Below, piece after piece: positions 46,968 to 56,956 of a stretch of 64,000 nucleotides of DNA. The notes beneath the pieces were generated by a model, which was not told the DNA's origin, did no database searches, and saw nothing but the letters and a program-made list of their open reading frames with translations. The DNA is from JADLHS01 sp020848635 (GTDB taxonomy: Bacteria; Verrucomicrobiota; Verrucomicrobiia; Limisphaerales; JADLHS01). The stretch spans positions 124,001 through 188,000 of the forward strand of contig JBAOIL010000011.1 of the NCBI GenBank assembly GCA_037044975.1, written 5' to 3'. Within the stretch, counting starts at the first letter, position 1; the number at the start of each line of letters is the position of its first letter. Position numbers and translations under genes: made by a program.

Positions 46968-47810
46968 TCAAATCGCAAGCTTTTCCGCCATTTGCCGCGC
47001 CGCACAGATGTCGGCCACGCGTTGGTCGCCCGCTTCGCGTTCGATGCACAAGTCGCCCGTGAAGCCGACCTGATCGAGCGTCGCGAAAAACGCGGGCCAA
47101 TCCACCTCGCCGGAGCCAGCCACAACCTCCTCGCCCCATGCGCCGGGGACTTTCGTGCGGCGCGCGTCCTTGATATGGACTTGCCGAATCCACGGTCCGA
47201 GCGTCCGCACTGCCGCGATGGGATTGCCTTTGTCGTAGAGCAGCATGTTGGCCGGATCAAAATTGACGCCGACGTTCGGACACTTGAGTTTCTGCAATAG
47301 TTCGAGCAGCACCGGTGCGGTTTCCTGGCCGGTCTCCAGGCCCAAAGCGATGCCACGGGCGGCAAAAAGTTCCGCCACCTGGAGCAGGCGCTGTTTCAGC
47401 TTTGCAAAGTGCGGGTCCTGCTCATCGTGCGGTAGAAAACCGGCGTGAAACGTGACAAGTCGCAGCCCGAGTTCATGGGCCAAGGCCACGGTCGCAAGGG
47501 CGTGTTTGCGGTTTTGTTCCCAGGTTGCGTCCGGCGCGATGCCGCCGGAAACGCGAATGGTGTCGAGGGTGGAATAATCCTCCCCGACGCACCCGAACAT
47601 CCCGGAGACAATCGCGACACCGGCCGCCCGGAATAATTGTGCGGTGGCCCCCCACACGGCGGGCGCTTCGCGCAACGGGTCCAAAGCGAGTTGGACGCGG
47701 CGAACGCCCGTGGCCTCCAATTTGGCAAGCAAGTCCTGCGGACTGGTCGGTTGCAGTGACCAACTGCACACGGCGAGGCGGGCGGTTAGCGGGGCTGAGG
47801 GTTTTGGCAT
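46968..47810 (-). CDS. Sugar phosphate isomerase/epimerase (xylose-isomerase-like TIM barrel)
   Basis: The 280-residue protein begins LAVCSWSLQPTSPQDLLAKL. It shows LVTFHAGFLPHDEQDPHFAK, GIALGLETGQETAPVLLELL, VGVNFDPANMLLYDKGNPIA and VHIKDARRTKVPGAWGEE. These carry the Glu, Asp and His metal ligands of the AP-endonuclease-2-like sugar isomerase/epimerase superfamily. It probably isomerises or epimerises a sugar or sugar acid that the following Gfo/Idh/MocA dehydrogenase also handles. The substrate cannot be told from the sequence. Confidence 0.92.
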   Translation of the reverse strand: MPKPSAPLTARLAVCSWSLQPTSPQDLLAKLEATGVRRVQLALDPLREAPAVWGATAQLFRAAGVAIVSGMFGCVGEDYSTLDTIRVSGGIAPDATWEQNRKHALATVALAHELGLRLVTFHAGFLPHDEQDPHFAKLKQRLLQVAELFAARGIALGLETGQETAPVLLELLQKLKCPNVGVNFDPANMLLYDKGNPIAAVRTLGPWIRQVHIKDARRTKVPGAWGEEVVAGSGEVDWPAFFATLDQVGFTGDLCIEREAGDQRVADICAARQMAEKLAI

Positions 47811-48092
47811 GCTAAGCTGGGGTTCAACTCCGAGTTTGTTTAGATCTCACGGAATATCCACCACCCAATTACCAGATGGCAGATTGGCCGTCTTCTGCGG
47901 CGCGTTACGGAATACTGTTGGCAAACATTCATTCAAGTCAACCAAGCAATCCAACCTGACAAAGCCAGGACGATTTGTCGAGGCTCGGAACAGGGACTCA
48001 GAAAGTTAAATGGAAACGGCGACGGCGAAGGAGGAGTGATCAAAACCAAGTCCCCTTGGCGGTGGCAAATGGGTTCACCCGGAACCGACCTG

Positions 48093-48296
48093 TCAAACCG
48101 GCTCCACCAAGGCCGTGGACGGATGCGGCGCGGGCGGAGCCGATGGCGTGGATTTGGCTTTGCGCTTGAGCACCGCCTGCTTGAGCACGTATTCGATCTG
48201 CCCGTTGACGCTGCGCAGTTTGTTCTGCGCCCAGGCCTCCAATTCAGCCCAGAGCGCCGGATCCATCCGCAACAGAAACGCTTTGCGCGAAGCCAT
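48093..48296 (-). CDS. Arc-type ribbon-helix-helix DNA-binding protein
   Basis: The 67-residue protein reads MASRKAFLLRMDPALWAELE, then AWAQNKLRSVNGQIEYVLKQ, with a beta-strand plus helix-turn-helix pattern typical of Arc/MetJ-type RHH repressors. A Lys/Pro/Ala-rich tail follows. Such genes frequently sit downstream of a SPFH-domain gene, and here the 3' part of a SPFH gene ends 9 nt upstream of its start. It probably regulates that operon or acts with the SPFH protein. Confidence 0.88.
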   Translation of the reverse strand: MASRKAFLLRMDPALWAELEAWAQNKLRSVNGQIEYVLKQAVLKRKAKSTPSAPPAPHPSTALVEPV

Positions 48297-48305
48297 GGCG
48301 GCGGT

Positions 48306-48614
48306 TCAACTGTAGAGCGTGCCGGTGCTGACCACCGGATGCACTCCGGACTCGCTGCAAAGCACAGCCATGAGATTGCTGACCATGGACGCCTTCCGTT
48401 CGTCTTCCAACTGCACGACGTTCTTTTCGGTAATTTCCTTGAGTGCCATGTCCACCATGCTCACGGCGCCATGCACGATTTTTTGCCGGGCCGCAATAAC
48501 CGCCTCCGCTTGCTGCCGACGGAGCATGACCTGCGCGATCTCCGGCGCGTACGCCCGATGGCTCAATCGCGTTTCCTCGACCACGACGCCGGCCTTGGCC
48601 AGCCGGATTCCCAT
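48306..48614 (-). pseudogene. SPFH/band-7 protein, C-terminal fragment only
   Basis: The readable part is AKAGVVVEETRLSHRAYAPE, then MLRRQQAEAVIAARQKIVHG and MVDMALKEI. This is the conserved helical end of SPFH/flotillin-like proteins, including the typical AYAPEIAQ motif. The SPFH core, normally about 180 residues upstream, is missing. Beyond 48614 the sequence turns into unrelated, Arg/Gly/Pro-rich reading frames, and the TamB gene begins at 48854 on the other strand. The gene is therefore truncated at its 5' end by a rearrangement. An ATG near 48614 exists but does not give a membrane anchor. Confidence 0.8.
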
Positions 48615-48853
48615 TGGAAGATGGGCGGTAAAACCATTGATGCAGGATCGCGGACGGGCAGAGATTCAAAGAGCAGCTTGGAATCTGGTCTGGCGTTGAA
48701 TGATACTCTCCCGTTCCCGCCGCCGCCGCCGCCCCGTGAGGCATGGAGCAAACTCGGGAAAGCGATTCCACTCGAAGCGGCCATTGTGATACGCTTCGCA
48801 CTGACCTTAGCAGTGGAGTCGGCTCATCCCGATCCTAAAACCAAATTGATTAC

Positions 48854-51800
48854 GTGGCAACCAAGCAACCAAAGCATCACCGACTGATGCGAAGCCTTTT
48901 CTGGTTCACGGGCGGCATAAGCCTGTTGCTCGCGCTGCTGCCCGTTTGGTTTCCGTGGGTGTTGACACCCGTGGCAAATCGTTATGGCCTTCAGTTCGCG
49001 GCCTACGAGCGGATAGGCTGGAACCGGTTCGCGCTCACCGGCGTCTACGGCAACTGGGCCGGCACGCGGCTGAAAATCCAACGCGTTGAATCCGACCTGC
49101 CCGTTTCGTGGCTTTGGTGGCGGCTCCACGCCGGCACCAACCGTCCAGCACTGTTGTGGGTGAGTAACGGAGAGTTGATCATCGGCGAGTCAAAGACCAC
49201 CGCCAGCACGGAAGCGCCAGGCTCGATGGATGGAACGATGAATCAAATCTTCGACACCGGGCAGCGGCTTCGACAGTGGCTGCCATCGGCCAGCCTTACG
49301 AATTGCACGATCGAGATCATTTCCAACCGGGTAACAATTTCAAACGCGCATTGGCGCTCGGGTCGGCTGCAAGCCTCGATCCAGTCGCCCATTTCTGGCG
49401 GGCAGATACAACTAGCCGCTCAATTCGGCGGTAATTTTGCATTGGAACTGGCCGCCGAATACGAGGCATATCACGCCTCATTGCTTGCGGGATTCGCACG
49501 CCAGACCGATGGCTGGCATGCGAGGGGCGAACTGGCCTGGCGAACCAACCGCGCGATTTTTTCGGCCCAGTTTACGACCAACGGCTGGTGGCCGGTGCAG
49601 GCGGCAGTGGATGGGCCGCGGTGGCAGATCCCGGTGGGAATTCTCAACGGTATCGGTTACGATTACCTGAACGCCCGCCTGACGGCCAACCTCGCTTCAA
49701 ACCATTTCGACGTCCAGGCGAGCGGCTGGGCGCAACCTTCCGCAACCGCAGCGCAGCAAGGAGTCTCCGCCGTGAATTTCTCGCTCGGGGCCGACGGAGA
49801 TTCCACCCAGGTGCGGCTACGCACGTTGAACCTCCAATCGCCATGGATAAATGCCGAACTGACGAACACCGTGAGTTTCAGCTGGGCGGGCGAACTTCTG
49901 GCCGAGCCGGCGCAACTTCACGTTGCGGCGGATCTCGCGAAATTGCCCGGGACCACCCTTAGTGGAATGGTGGAAGGCGGGGTGCGGATTGAACCGCACG
50001 GCGACCGCTTGCCCAGCGTGCAATTTCAATTCGCGACCGGCCAGGTGGTTGCCGGAGGGTTGGATGCCAAAACCATTCTCATACAGGGCGAATACACGGC
50101 GCCGATTTTGAAACTCGACAAGCTTCGCGCCGATCTCAGTGATGGGTCCGTGCTCAAAGTCAACGGAGCTTTTAACACCGGGACGAAGCAAATTCAGGCA
50201 GGCCACTGGCAGGTCGCGGGCGGTTTCCTTGAAAAGTTAATTCCGGGCATACGTTGCGCGGAACTGGTCGCGGCGGGTGACCTGCAGGGGGCAATCACCA
50301 ATCTCACCCATCGCGGAGACATCGCACTCACTACCTGCCGGACGGCCGGACTGAAGCCGTTCGACCTCAAAGCCAGTTGGAACGGACAGCATCAGCGCCT
50401 CGAAACCGCCCAGATCGAAGTCTCCGCCGGCACCTCAATCTTGTCCCTTGGTGCGTCCGCGGATTTCGATCTCACGGAACGCGAAGTGGCCGCGAGATTG
50501 AGCCACCTTTCGTTGCGGCGAGGGCAGGATGAGCGATTTGCCCTGCAACAGCCGTGCGCCATCAAGGTCCGCGCTGGCGAGACCAACGCGCTGGGACGCC
50601 CTTGGACGCTCGCCGTGGATGCGTTTCAGTGGGGCGGCGAGCACCGCACCGTGTCCGCCACCGCCGCCGTTGCCTGGCCCGCCCAAGGGAATGTAAGGAT
50701 GAACGCAACCAATTTTACCGGCGCGGATTTTTCGGATTTCTTCGAAGCGAAACTGGCGAACTTTTGGCTCGACGAATGGGCGATAACCGCTCAATGGACC
50801 AACGGACCGCTGCATTCAGTGATTTTCGCCTCCGGTTCGCTGACCAATGGCCCGGACCAGACCGTCAGTCTGCATGCCAAGGTGAAAGTCGCGGAGTTGC
50901 TCGCGATCGAGCAATTGACGTTAGCCAACGGCTATACACCGACGTTGTCGGTGACAGGCACAGTTCCCGTCCAAATCATCCCCGGCCGGAAAGGCAGCAT
51001 GCTCGTCTGGGACAAGTCAGGGCGCATTGCTCTGGCAGGTAATTGGCATGAGGGTCAACCCGAGACTATCGCAGTACCGTTGGGAACTTGGGGTGAACTG
51101 GCGGTTTCACGGCCGGAACTGCGCTTCCAGGTTTCCGGCACCCCGGACGCGCCTTTCGCTGAACTGACGGCCGGGGCGACGAAGCTGGTCTGGCAGACGA
51201 AAACAGATGCCTCGCTGCGGCCAAAACTGGAAGACCTTAAACTCGCGGTGGAGGTTCGTCCGGACGCGATGCGACTCAAGACTTTCAGCGCCAGGCTGGA
51301 CGGCCAACCGATCAGGGCCAGCGGGGAATGGCCGCTGCCGGCAGAAGCCTGGGAGGGGTTGGGGTCCGGAGCGACACTTCCTGACTGGAGCCAAGCTCAG
51401 GGACATCTCGAACTGCAGGGAGCGCGGGTGGCGGCATTCTCGGCCTACTTGCCGGAAATCCTGGCGCGTGAGGGACAATTCAATGCGGCCCTGGAACTAA
51501 AACCCGGCAAGCGGTTAGCAGGCACGCTGTCATTGACAAATGCCGCTACGCGACCGATCAGCACAATTACGCCGTTGCGGGATATCGCCGCACAGGTGCG
51601 GTTTGATGAACATCGCGCCGTGCTGGAGCGTTTTGGCGGGCAAATCGGCGGCCAACCGGTCCACGCCGATGGTTTTGTAGCCTTTCCCAACCTGGACGGC
51701 AACGGGCTCAACTACCAGTTCAACTTGCGCGGCACCAACGTGCCGCTCTCGCGCAGTCCGGAACTGCTATTGCGGGGGGATGTTGTGCTGTCGTTGCAGG

Positions 51801-52589
51801 GCCACAGCAATCAGCCACCCCGCTTGTCCGGCGGGGTCACGCTGCGGGATGGTTTATTCGTGCAAACCACCTCAGCGTTGGTTTGGAGCGCGCCCACGCG
51901 GCCCGAGTGGCGGCCACCGTACTTCAGTGTGACGAACGCGCCGTTCGCCCATTGGCAGTTGGACCTCGGGATCCAGGGCAACCAGTTCCTGCGCGCGCGG
52001 ACTCCGGTGTTCAGCGGCATCGCTTCCGTGAATTTCCAATTGCACGGCTCGCTGGCCGCCCCGGTGTTGACCGGCGACGCCCGTATCAACTCGGGCCGCC
52101 TGATTTTCCCGTTCGGGGCGCTCACGCTCGATCAGGGAATGGCGAGCTTCAGCGGCAACGACCCGCGGGGCCCGGACTTGCAGATTAACGCCTCGGGCCG
52201 CAATTACCGCTACGATCTTCGGCTCGAAGTGCGCGGCGCCGCCGACGGGGCCAACGTGATCCTTTCGGCCACCCCGCCGCTTTCGGCTGAGCAAATTCTC
52301 CTGATGTTGACCGCCGGGGAGATGCCGCAATCGAACTTCGCCTTCTCCAACCGCGACCGTGTCGGGCGGCTGGGGAGTTTTCTGGGCACGGATTTACTCA
52401 GCCGTTATCTGGGCAGCGATCCGGCCACGGAACGATTGATCTTCCGGACCGGCGAGAACATTTCCGGCGAAGGCCGGTTGACGGTACTCGGTCGAGTACC
52501 GCTTTACGGATCGCTGGTCGCTCTTCGGCGAATACGATCAATTCAATGCCTTCAACGCGGATTTGAAATGGAAGGTTTTCAGCCGGTGA
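48854..52589 (+). CDS. tamB: TamB-like translocation/lipid-transport protein, one-base frameshift near the end
   Basis: This long protein starts GTG (ATG 48887 is an alternative) with one membrane helix (LFWFTGGISLLLALLPVWF). About 1100 residues of beta-rich repeats follow (ARLTANLASNHFDVQASGWA; LKVNGAFNTGTKQIQAGHWQ). The C-terminal TamB/DUF490 domain includes LTGDARINSGRLIFPFGALT and SAEQILLMLTAGEMP. Near 52484 an extra G shifts the frame. The +1 reading gives the expected C-terminus (TYSVEYRFTDRWSLFGEYDQ, then LKWKVFSR) and stops at 52589. TamB-like proteins span the periplasm and work with an Omp85 partner in lipid transport or outer-membrane protein assembly. Without correction the frame reads on into the downstream gene. 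Confidence 0.88.
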
Positions 52590-54781
52590 TCACCGCCGGG
52601 ATCCAGCATCGGGCGGCAACTCGGCGGCGCGGCCGTGGGGCGCCGGTCGCCGCAAAATCAGCGGTGACGCAGGCCGCCCGGTTATTGCTGCTGGCGCTGG
52701 GTTTGGTGCTGGGCCTGGTCCCGGCGGGGGCGGCGGAGGCATCCACCAACGAGCCGGCGCGGGTGAAAATCTCGGGATTCGGTTTCTTGGGAAACCGGGA
52801 ACTGGTCCGCCTGCTTCGCAACTTTCACCCCGGTGGCAAACTGCCGGTTTTGATTGATCGAACCTTTGTGGAGGACGCCGCTCTGATGTTGCTTGGGCGG
52901 GCGCATGATGAAGGTTTCTTGCGCGCCGTCCTGACCGGCGATTTCACCAGCCCCGACGGCCAACGGCAGACCTTTGCATGGACCAATGCTTTAGATGCCG
53001 CCCTGCCCCGCGATTTTGGCGCCCGCGCGGGGGAATTTCGGCTTCACCGTGGGGTGCGTTTCTATTACCACTCGATCGCCTTCGACGGTTTGACGGCCTT
53101 CTCCCAGCGCACGGCGGCCAATTACTTCGTCAGCGGTGACATGCTGGTGAAACTGCGCGTCAATCGCGTGTTCAGCCCAGCCGCGTTGAGCAGTTCCCTG
53201 GGCGCGCTGCGGGAGGCCTATGCGCGGGCCGGTTACCAGGAGGCAACCGTCACTACCAATCGGGTGACGTGGAACGAGTCCACCGGTGCGGTCAGCGTCG
53301 AAATCGCGTTGCGGGAAGGCCTGCCCACCATGGTCCGCTCGGTGCGGGTCCAGGTCCAGGGGGCGGGCGACCTCGCGGCCCCGGAAACGACCCGCACCTT
53401 GAAGGCGGGAACTCGCTACTCCCGGCTCTGGCAACAGGGCTTCGCCCAGACCCTCCAATCCGAGCAGCAGCTCAAAGGGTTCCCCGATACCGCTGTCGAA
53501 TTCACCCCTCTGCGCCGTGAAACGAATGCCACAAGCATTCAACTGGAGTTGGCGGCCAGGGTGATCCCGGGACCATTTATCCGCGTGGGCGAGGTGATTG
53601 AGGAAGGTGATATTCGCACCAAATCCTCGGCGCTGCGAAGGCAGATCGGAGTCGAAGCCGGGGCGCCATTGAATCGCATCACGGCGGAGCAATCGCGCCA
53701 ACGCCTGATGCGTCTGGGCGCTTTCAACTCCGTCCGGCTGCGTTATGACCCGGTGGATGACAACACGCGCGACGTGATCTATGAGTTGGAGGAAGCCAAG
53801 CCGATTTCCTTGAGCGTGTTGGCCGGGTATGGGAGTTATGAAAAACTGCGTGGCGGGTTGGAATTTGAGGATCGGAACATGTTCGGCCTGGCGCATGATC
53901 TCCAATTGCGCGGGGTGCAATCCTTCAAATCGAGCAGCGGCAACCTGCTCTACACCGTGCCGGAGGCGTTTGGGGACAATATGAATCTCTTTGCGCAAGG
54001 CTCCGGTTTGCTGCGCGAGGAAGTCACCTTTACCCGCAAGGAATACGGCGGCTCGGTCGGCGTCCAGAAACTCCTGTTGCCGCTGAAGACCGATTTCACG
54101 CTGCGGTATGATTATGAGTTTCTCAACGCCGTGGAGGAGTTCCCGAACAGCGCGAACCTCGTGGGCACGAATCAGGCGAATTCCGCCGCGTTCGTGTTTC
54201 AATTCATTCGCGACCAGCGCGATAATCCCTTGCTGCCGCGCAGTGGGTTGAAATTGTTCAGCAAGCTGGACATTGCCAGCGAGAGTCTGGGCGGGGACGT
54301 GAATTACCAGCGGCTGCTGTTCGGGGCCTCCTACCATCGGGACCTGAGCCGCGGTCTCCTGCTTCACCTGGGTGCCATGCAAGGGGTTTCCTTCACCTGG
54401 GGCGGTACGGATGACCAACTGCCGTTTAACAAACGCTACTTTCCCGGCGGCGCCAACTCGGTGCGCGGCTACGTGGAAGGCGAGGCCTCGCCCCTGGATC
54501 CGAACGGCCAGCAGTTGGGGGCGGAAACCTACACGCTGGTCAATTTCGAGTTGGAGCAACTCGTCACCCGGACCTGGTCGGTGGTGGCCTTCATTGATAC
54601 CGTGGGGTTTGCGCAGCACCGCGCGGATTATCCGTGGGATCAAGTCCTCAGTTCCGTGGGCGGCGGGCTCAACTGGCGCAGCCTGATCGGTCCGGTGCGG
54701 CTCGAATACGGTTACAACCTCAACCGGCGCAGTCTGGACCCCGTAGGGACGCTGCATTTCTCGGTCGGGTTTCCGTTCTGA
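52568..54781 (+). CDS. tamA: TamA/BamA-like Omp85 outer-membrane protein
   Basis: In the frame of this gene a hydrophobic leader (AARLLLLALGLVLGLVPAGA) precedes POTRA-like domains (VKISGFGFLGNRELVRLLRN; VRVQVQGAGDLAAPETTRTL; FIRVGEVIEEGDIRTKSSAL). A 16-strand barrel follows (LRGGLEFEDRNMFGLAHDLQ; FPGGANSVRGYVEGEASPLD), with a C-terminal phenylalanine in GTLHFSVGFPF. The GANSVRGY motif is the Omp85 lock element. The ATG 52568 overlaps the tamB end; GTG 52664 gives a better signal peptide and is equally possible. Together with the TamB-like protein it would form a trans-envelope unit. In the raw sequence the two coding frames are accidentally continuous. Confidence 0.9.
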   Translation: MEGFQPVITAGIQHRAATRRRGRGAPVAAKSAVTQAARLLLLALGLVLGLVPAGAAEASTNEPARVKISGFGFLGNRELVRLLRNFHPGGKLPVLIDRTFVEDAALMLLGRAHDEGFLRAVLTGDFTSPDGQRQTFAWTNALDAALPRDFGARAGEFRLHRGVRFYYHSIAFDGLTAFSQRTAANYFVSGDMLVKLRVNRVFSPAALSSSLGALREAYARAGYQEATVTTNRVTWNESTGAVSVEIALREGLPTMVRSVRVQVQGAGDLAAPETTRTLKAGTRYSRLWQQGFAQTLQSEQQLKGFPDTAVEFTPLRRETNATSIQLELAARVIPGPFIRVGEVIEEGDIRTKSSALRRQIGVEAGAPLNRITAEQSRQRLMRLGAFNSVRLRYDPVDDNTRDVIYELEEAKPISLSVLAGYGSYEKLRGGLEFEDRNMFGLAHDLQLRGVQSFKSSSGNLLYTVPEAFGDNMNLFAQGSGLLREEVTFTRKEYGGSVGVQKLLLPLKTDFTLRYDYEFLNAVEEFPNSANLVGTNQANSAAFVFQFIRDQRDNPLLPRSGLKLFSKLDIASESLGGDVNYQRLLFGASYHRDLSRGLLLHLGAMQGVSFTWGGTDDQLPFNKRYFPGGANSVRGYVEGEASPLDPNGQQLGAETYTLVNFELEQLVTRTWSVVAFIDTVGFAQHRADYPWDQVLSSVGGGLNWRSLIGPVRLEYGYNLNRRSLDPVGTLHFSVGFPF

Positions 54782-54856
54782 GTCACCCCGCCGCCGCGCC
54801 CGGGCTTTCTCGCCCGCCGGGCGTGCGTGCTCTGCGCCTTCCCACCCCCCAGCGGT

Positions 54857-55267
54857 TCACGCGGAGTACTTGGCCACGATCCAGTCGGGGATGATTTCAG
54901 CGCGCCCGGTCTTGAGGCTGACCATCGTGTAATGGAAACTGCCATCGCAGGCGAGCTTGCCCGTCTTCCGTTTGATGATTTCGAACTGCACTTGGACCCC
55001 GTGTTTCAAAATCTCCGCCACCCAGGTGCGCACCGTGAAGCATTCGCCGAGGCCCAAGGGTCGTTTGTATTCAATTTGGGCCGTGCGCACAAACCAGCCG
55101 AAGCCGAGCTGGATGAACTCCTCCATTGCCATGCCGTAGCAGCGCGCCATCTGGTCGTAGCGTGCGGCCAGAACATAATCCATGTAGCGGCTCGCATGCA
55201 CATGTTGATTCATGTCAATGTCGTCCGGCCGCACCTGCAACTCCGTTTCAAATTTAGTTCCGATCAT
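54857..55267 (-). CDS. Acyl-CoA thioesterase (4HBT/FadM-like hotdog protein)
   Basis: The 136-residue hotdog-fold protein has VRPDDIDMNQHVHASRYMDY near residue 12, where the Asp is the candidate catalytic residue, and the signature Q/H-V-N-like pattern. FGWFVRTAQIEYKRPLGLGE and VQVQFEIIKRKTGKLACDGS follow. It probably hydrolyses acyl-CoA or acyl-ACP in the cytoplasm. It stands alone, converging with tamA (75 nt between stops). Confidence 0.92.
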   Translation of the reverse strand: MIGTKFETELQVRPDDIDMNQHVHASRYMDYVLAARYDQMARCYGMAMEEFIQLGFGWFVRTAQIEYKRPLGLGECFTVRTWVAEILKHGVQVQFEIIKRKTGKLACDGSFHYTMVSLKTGRAEIIPDWIVAKYSA

Positions 55268-55645
55268 GTGGGGAATGGGGGTGGTAGCGGGGCCGCATCT
55301 ACTCCCGCAGATTCCAAGCGCTCGGCCCCATTTCCGCTAGGGCGATAGATTCTCGGCGATTGGGGTTTTTCATGGCTATGTCCGGTTACCAAACGGATCC
55401 GAATCTTTGGCTGGAGTCCTCAACGGTCGCTGCTGCAACCCCGGCGGCTGCCGGAGACAATGTTTCTGTCGCCCCAAGTTGTCAATAGCAGGGAGTCGCC
55501 CGGGCCGCGGGGCGCGTCGTTCCTTGCCTGGGTATGCGGTCGGCTTCGCTCTGCAAACCGCCAGACTTCCAACCCTCGCGCCACCTGACGCCGGTGGGTT
55601 ATGGCTTGGCCGTCCCGCCAACCTCCCCTACCCTGTCAGAAATTC
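55268..55645. other. Intergenic stretch, divergent promoters expected
   Basis: It separates the minus-strand thioesterase gene from the plus-strand propeller gene and should carry both promoters. I see no gene, tRNA or marked hairpin. Confidence 0.35.
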
Positions 55646-56911
55646 ATGAGTCAACTCCCGCCACGTACAAATCGCAACCCCGCCCGCCTTTCCCGACGTT
55701 CTTTCTTGCAGCGGACCACCTGGGGCATCGGCGGCGTGCTCTTGTCCTCAGTCACCCGGCCCGTCGCCCTGTTCGGCGGTGCGGAATCAACCCGTCCCCG
55801 CGAACTCATCGGTTATACGGAGTATCAGACGGATCGGCCGGGCGGACGCCACGCCAATTTGATCACCATGCGTGCGCGGGCCGTGCGCGCCGACGGCACT
55901 CACTCCCGACGCCTGGCCACCGAGCTCACCCGCGAACCCAATCGCTGGACGCAATTTGCCGGGTGGTCGCCAGATGGCCGGCAAGCTATTATCGGCTCGG
56001 GTTGGGAGTCGCCGGAAAACGGTGCCTGGGAGGAAGCGCATCAAACGTTTCGGTTCACGCCGGAGGGATGGCACTACGACACGCTGTTGCTCGATCTGAA
56101 GCGCGGCAAGCTTGTCAACGTCACCGCCGTCGAGCGGGTCAGCTTCTACAACACCGGGGTGTTCTTCTGGCCAGAGGATCCCAAGCGATTGGGATTTCAG
56201 GCGCTCATTGGCAGCGATTCGCACCCCTTCCGCATGGACTTGGACGGGCGAAACAAGCAGGACCTGACCGCCGATTCCAAGGAGTTTGCCTACGGGTTTA
56301 ATGCTTCGCCGGACGGCAAACAAATTGCCTACCATAAAAGCTACCAGATTGTCATCGCCGATGCCGACGGCGCGAATGCGAAGCGCATCGAAACCGGACA
56401 GCCCTTTAACTTCGCCCCGCAGTGGTCACCGGATGGCGAATGGGTGCTGTTTGTTGCCGGGGAACATTACAACTGTCATCCCTACTTGGTGCGCCGGGAC
56501 GGCCGCGAGCTGCGTCGGATGGCGGATCGCCAGGGCCATCGGGGCGAGGTGACTATTTTCGATGTCCCGGATTTTCACGGCGGCAGCAGTGACGTGCCCC
56601 TCTGGTCGCCGGATGGCAAGTGGATCTATTACACCGCCAAAATCGGCGCCAGCGTGGAGTTGATGCGCGTGTCGTTGACCGGAAGAACCGAACTGCTGAC
56701 GCAAACCCAAAACGGCCGCCTTAACTATCACCCAAAGTTCTCTCCCGACGGCCGGTGGATCGTGTTTGGCTCGAACCGCACGGGCACCCGCCAGCTATAC
56801 ATCATGCCCGCCACCGGCGGCGAGCCCTACCCCATCACCCACGTCGAGTCCGGTTGGGGCGCCATGTGGGCTTATTGGCAGCCGACGGCCAAAGGGAAGT
56901 TGGGAAAGTGA
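55646..56911 (+). CDS. Tat-exported TolB/PD40-type beta-propeller (possible oligogalacturonate lyase, PL22-like)
   Basis: The 421-residue protein has a twin-arginine leader (LSRRSFLQRTTWGIGGVLLS). Several PD40/TolB-like blades follow (QFAGWSPDGRQAIIGSG; FAPQWSPDGEWVLFVAG; VPLWSPDGKWIYYTA; HPKFSPDGRWIVFGSNRTGT). The region from SYQIVIADADGANAKRIE to GEHYNCHPYLVRRDG resembles oligogalacturonate lyases of family PL22, which also fold as propellers. The enzymatic assignment is tentative; a non-enzymatic binding propeller is the alternative. It lies next to GH127-like and GH16 genes, so a role in plant or algal polysaccharide use fits. Confidence 0.75.
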   Translation: MSQLPPRTNRNPARLSRRSFLQRTTWGIGGVLLSSVTRPVALFGGAESTRPRELIGYTEYQTDRPGGRHANLITMRARAVRADGTHSRRLATELTREPNRWTQFAGWSPDGRQAIIGSGWESPENGAWEEAHQTFRFTPEGWHYDTLLLDLKRGKLVNVTAVERVSFYNTGVFFWPEDPKRLGFQALIGSDSHPFRMDLDGRNKQDLTADSKEFAYGFNASPDGKQIAYHKSYQIVIADADGANAKRIETGQPFNFAPQWSPDGEWVLFVAGEHYNCHPYLVRRDGRELRRMADRQGHRGEVTIFDVPDFHGGSSDVPLWSPDGKWIYYTAKIGASVELMRVSLTGRTELLTQTQNGRLNYHPKFSPDGRWIVFGSNRTGTRQLYIMPATGGEPYPITHVESGWGAMWAYWQPTAKGKLGK

Positions 56912-56956
56912 CTGCCAGGCCATCGGGAACCTCCCAGCGCCCGAACCGCCCGCCCC

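Noticed and set aside
52480..52500. Inverted repeat CGGTACTC/GAGTACCG suggesting a template-switch insertion
   Set aside because: The expected TamB sequence TYSVEYR is restored by removing one G alone, so the dyad is probably incidental to the coding sequence.
52991..54757. A 588-codon minus-strand frame opposite tamA
   Set aside because: It mirrors the Omp85 barrel gene, lacks a signal, domain or coding bias, and the plus strand has clear POTRA and barrel motifs.
48854..54781. A single 1975-residue TamB-TamA fusion protein
   Set aside because: The correct TamB C-terminus is found one frame over after an extra G at about 52484, with its own stop at 52589, so two genes are the better reading.
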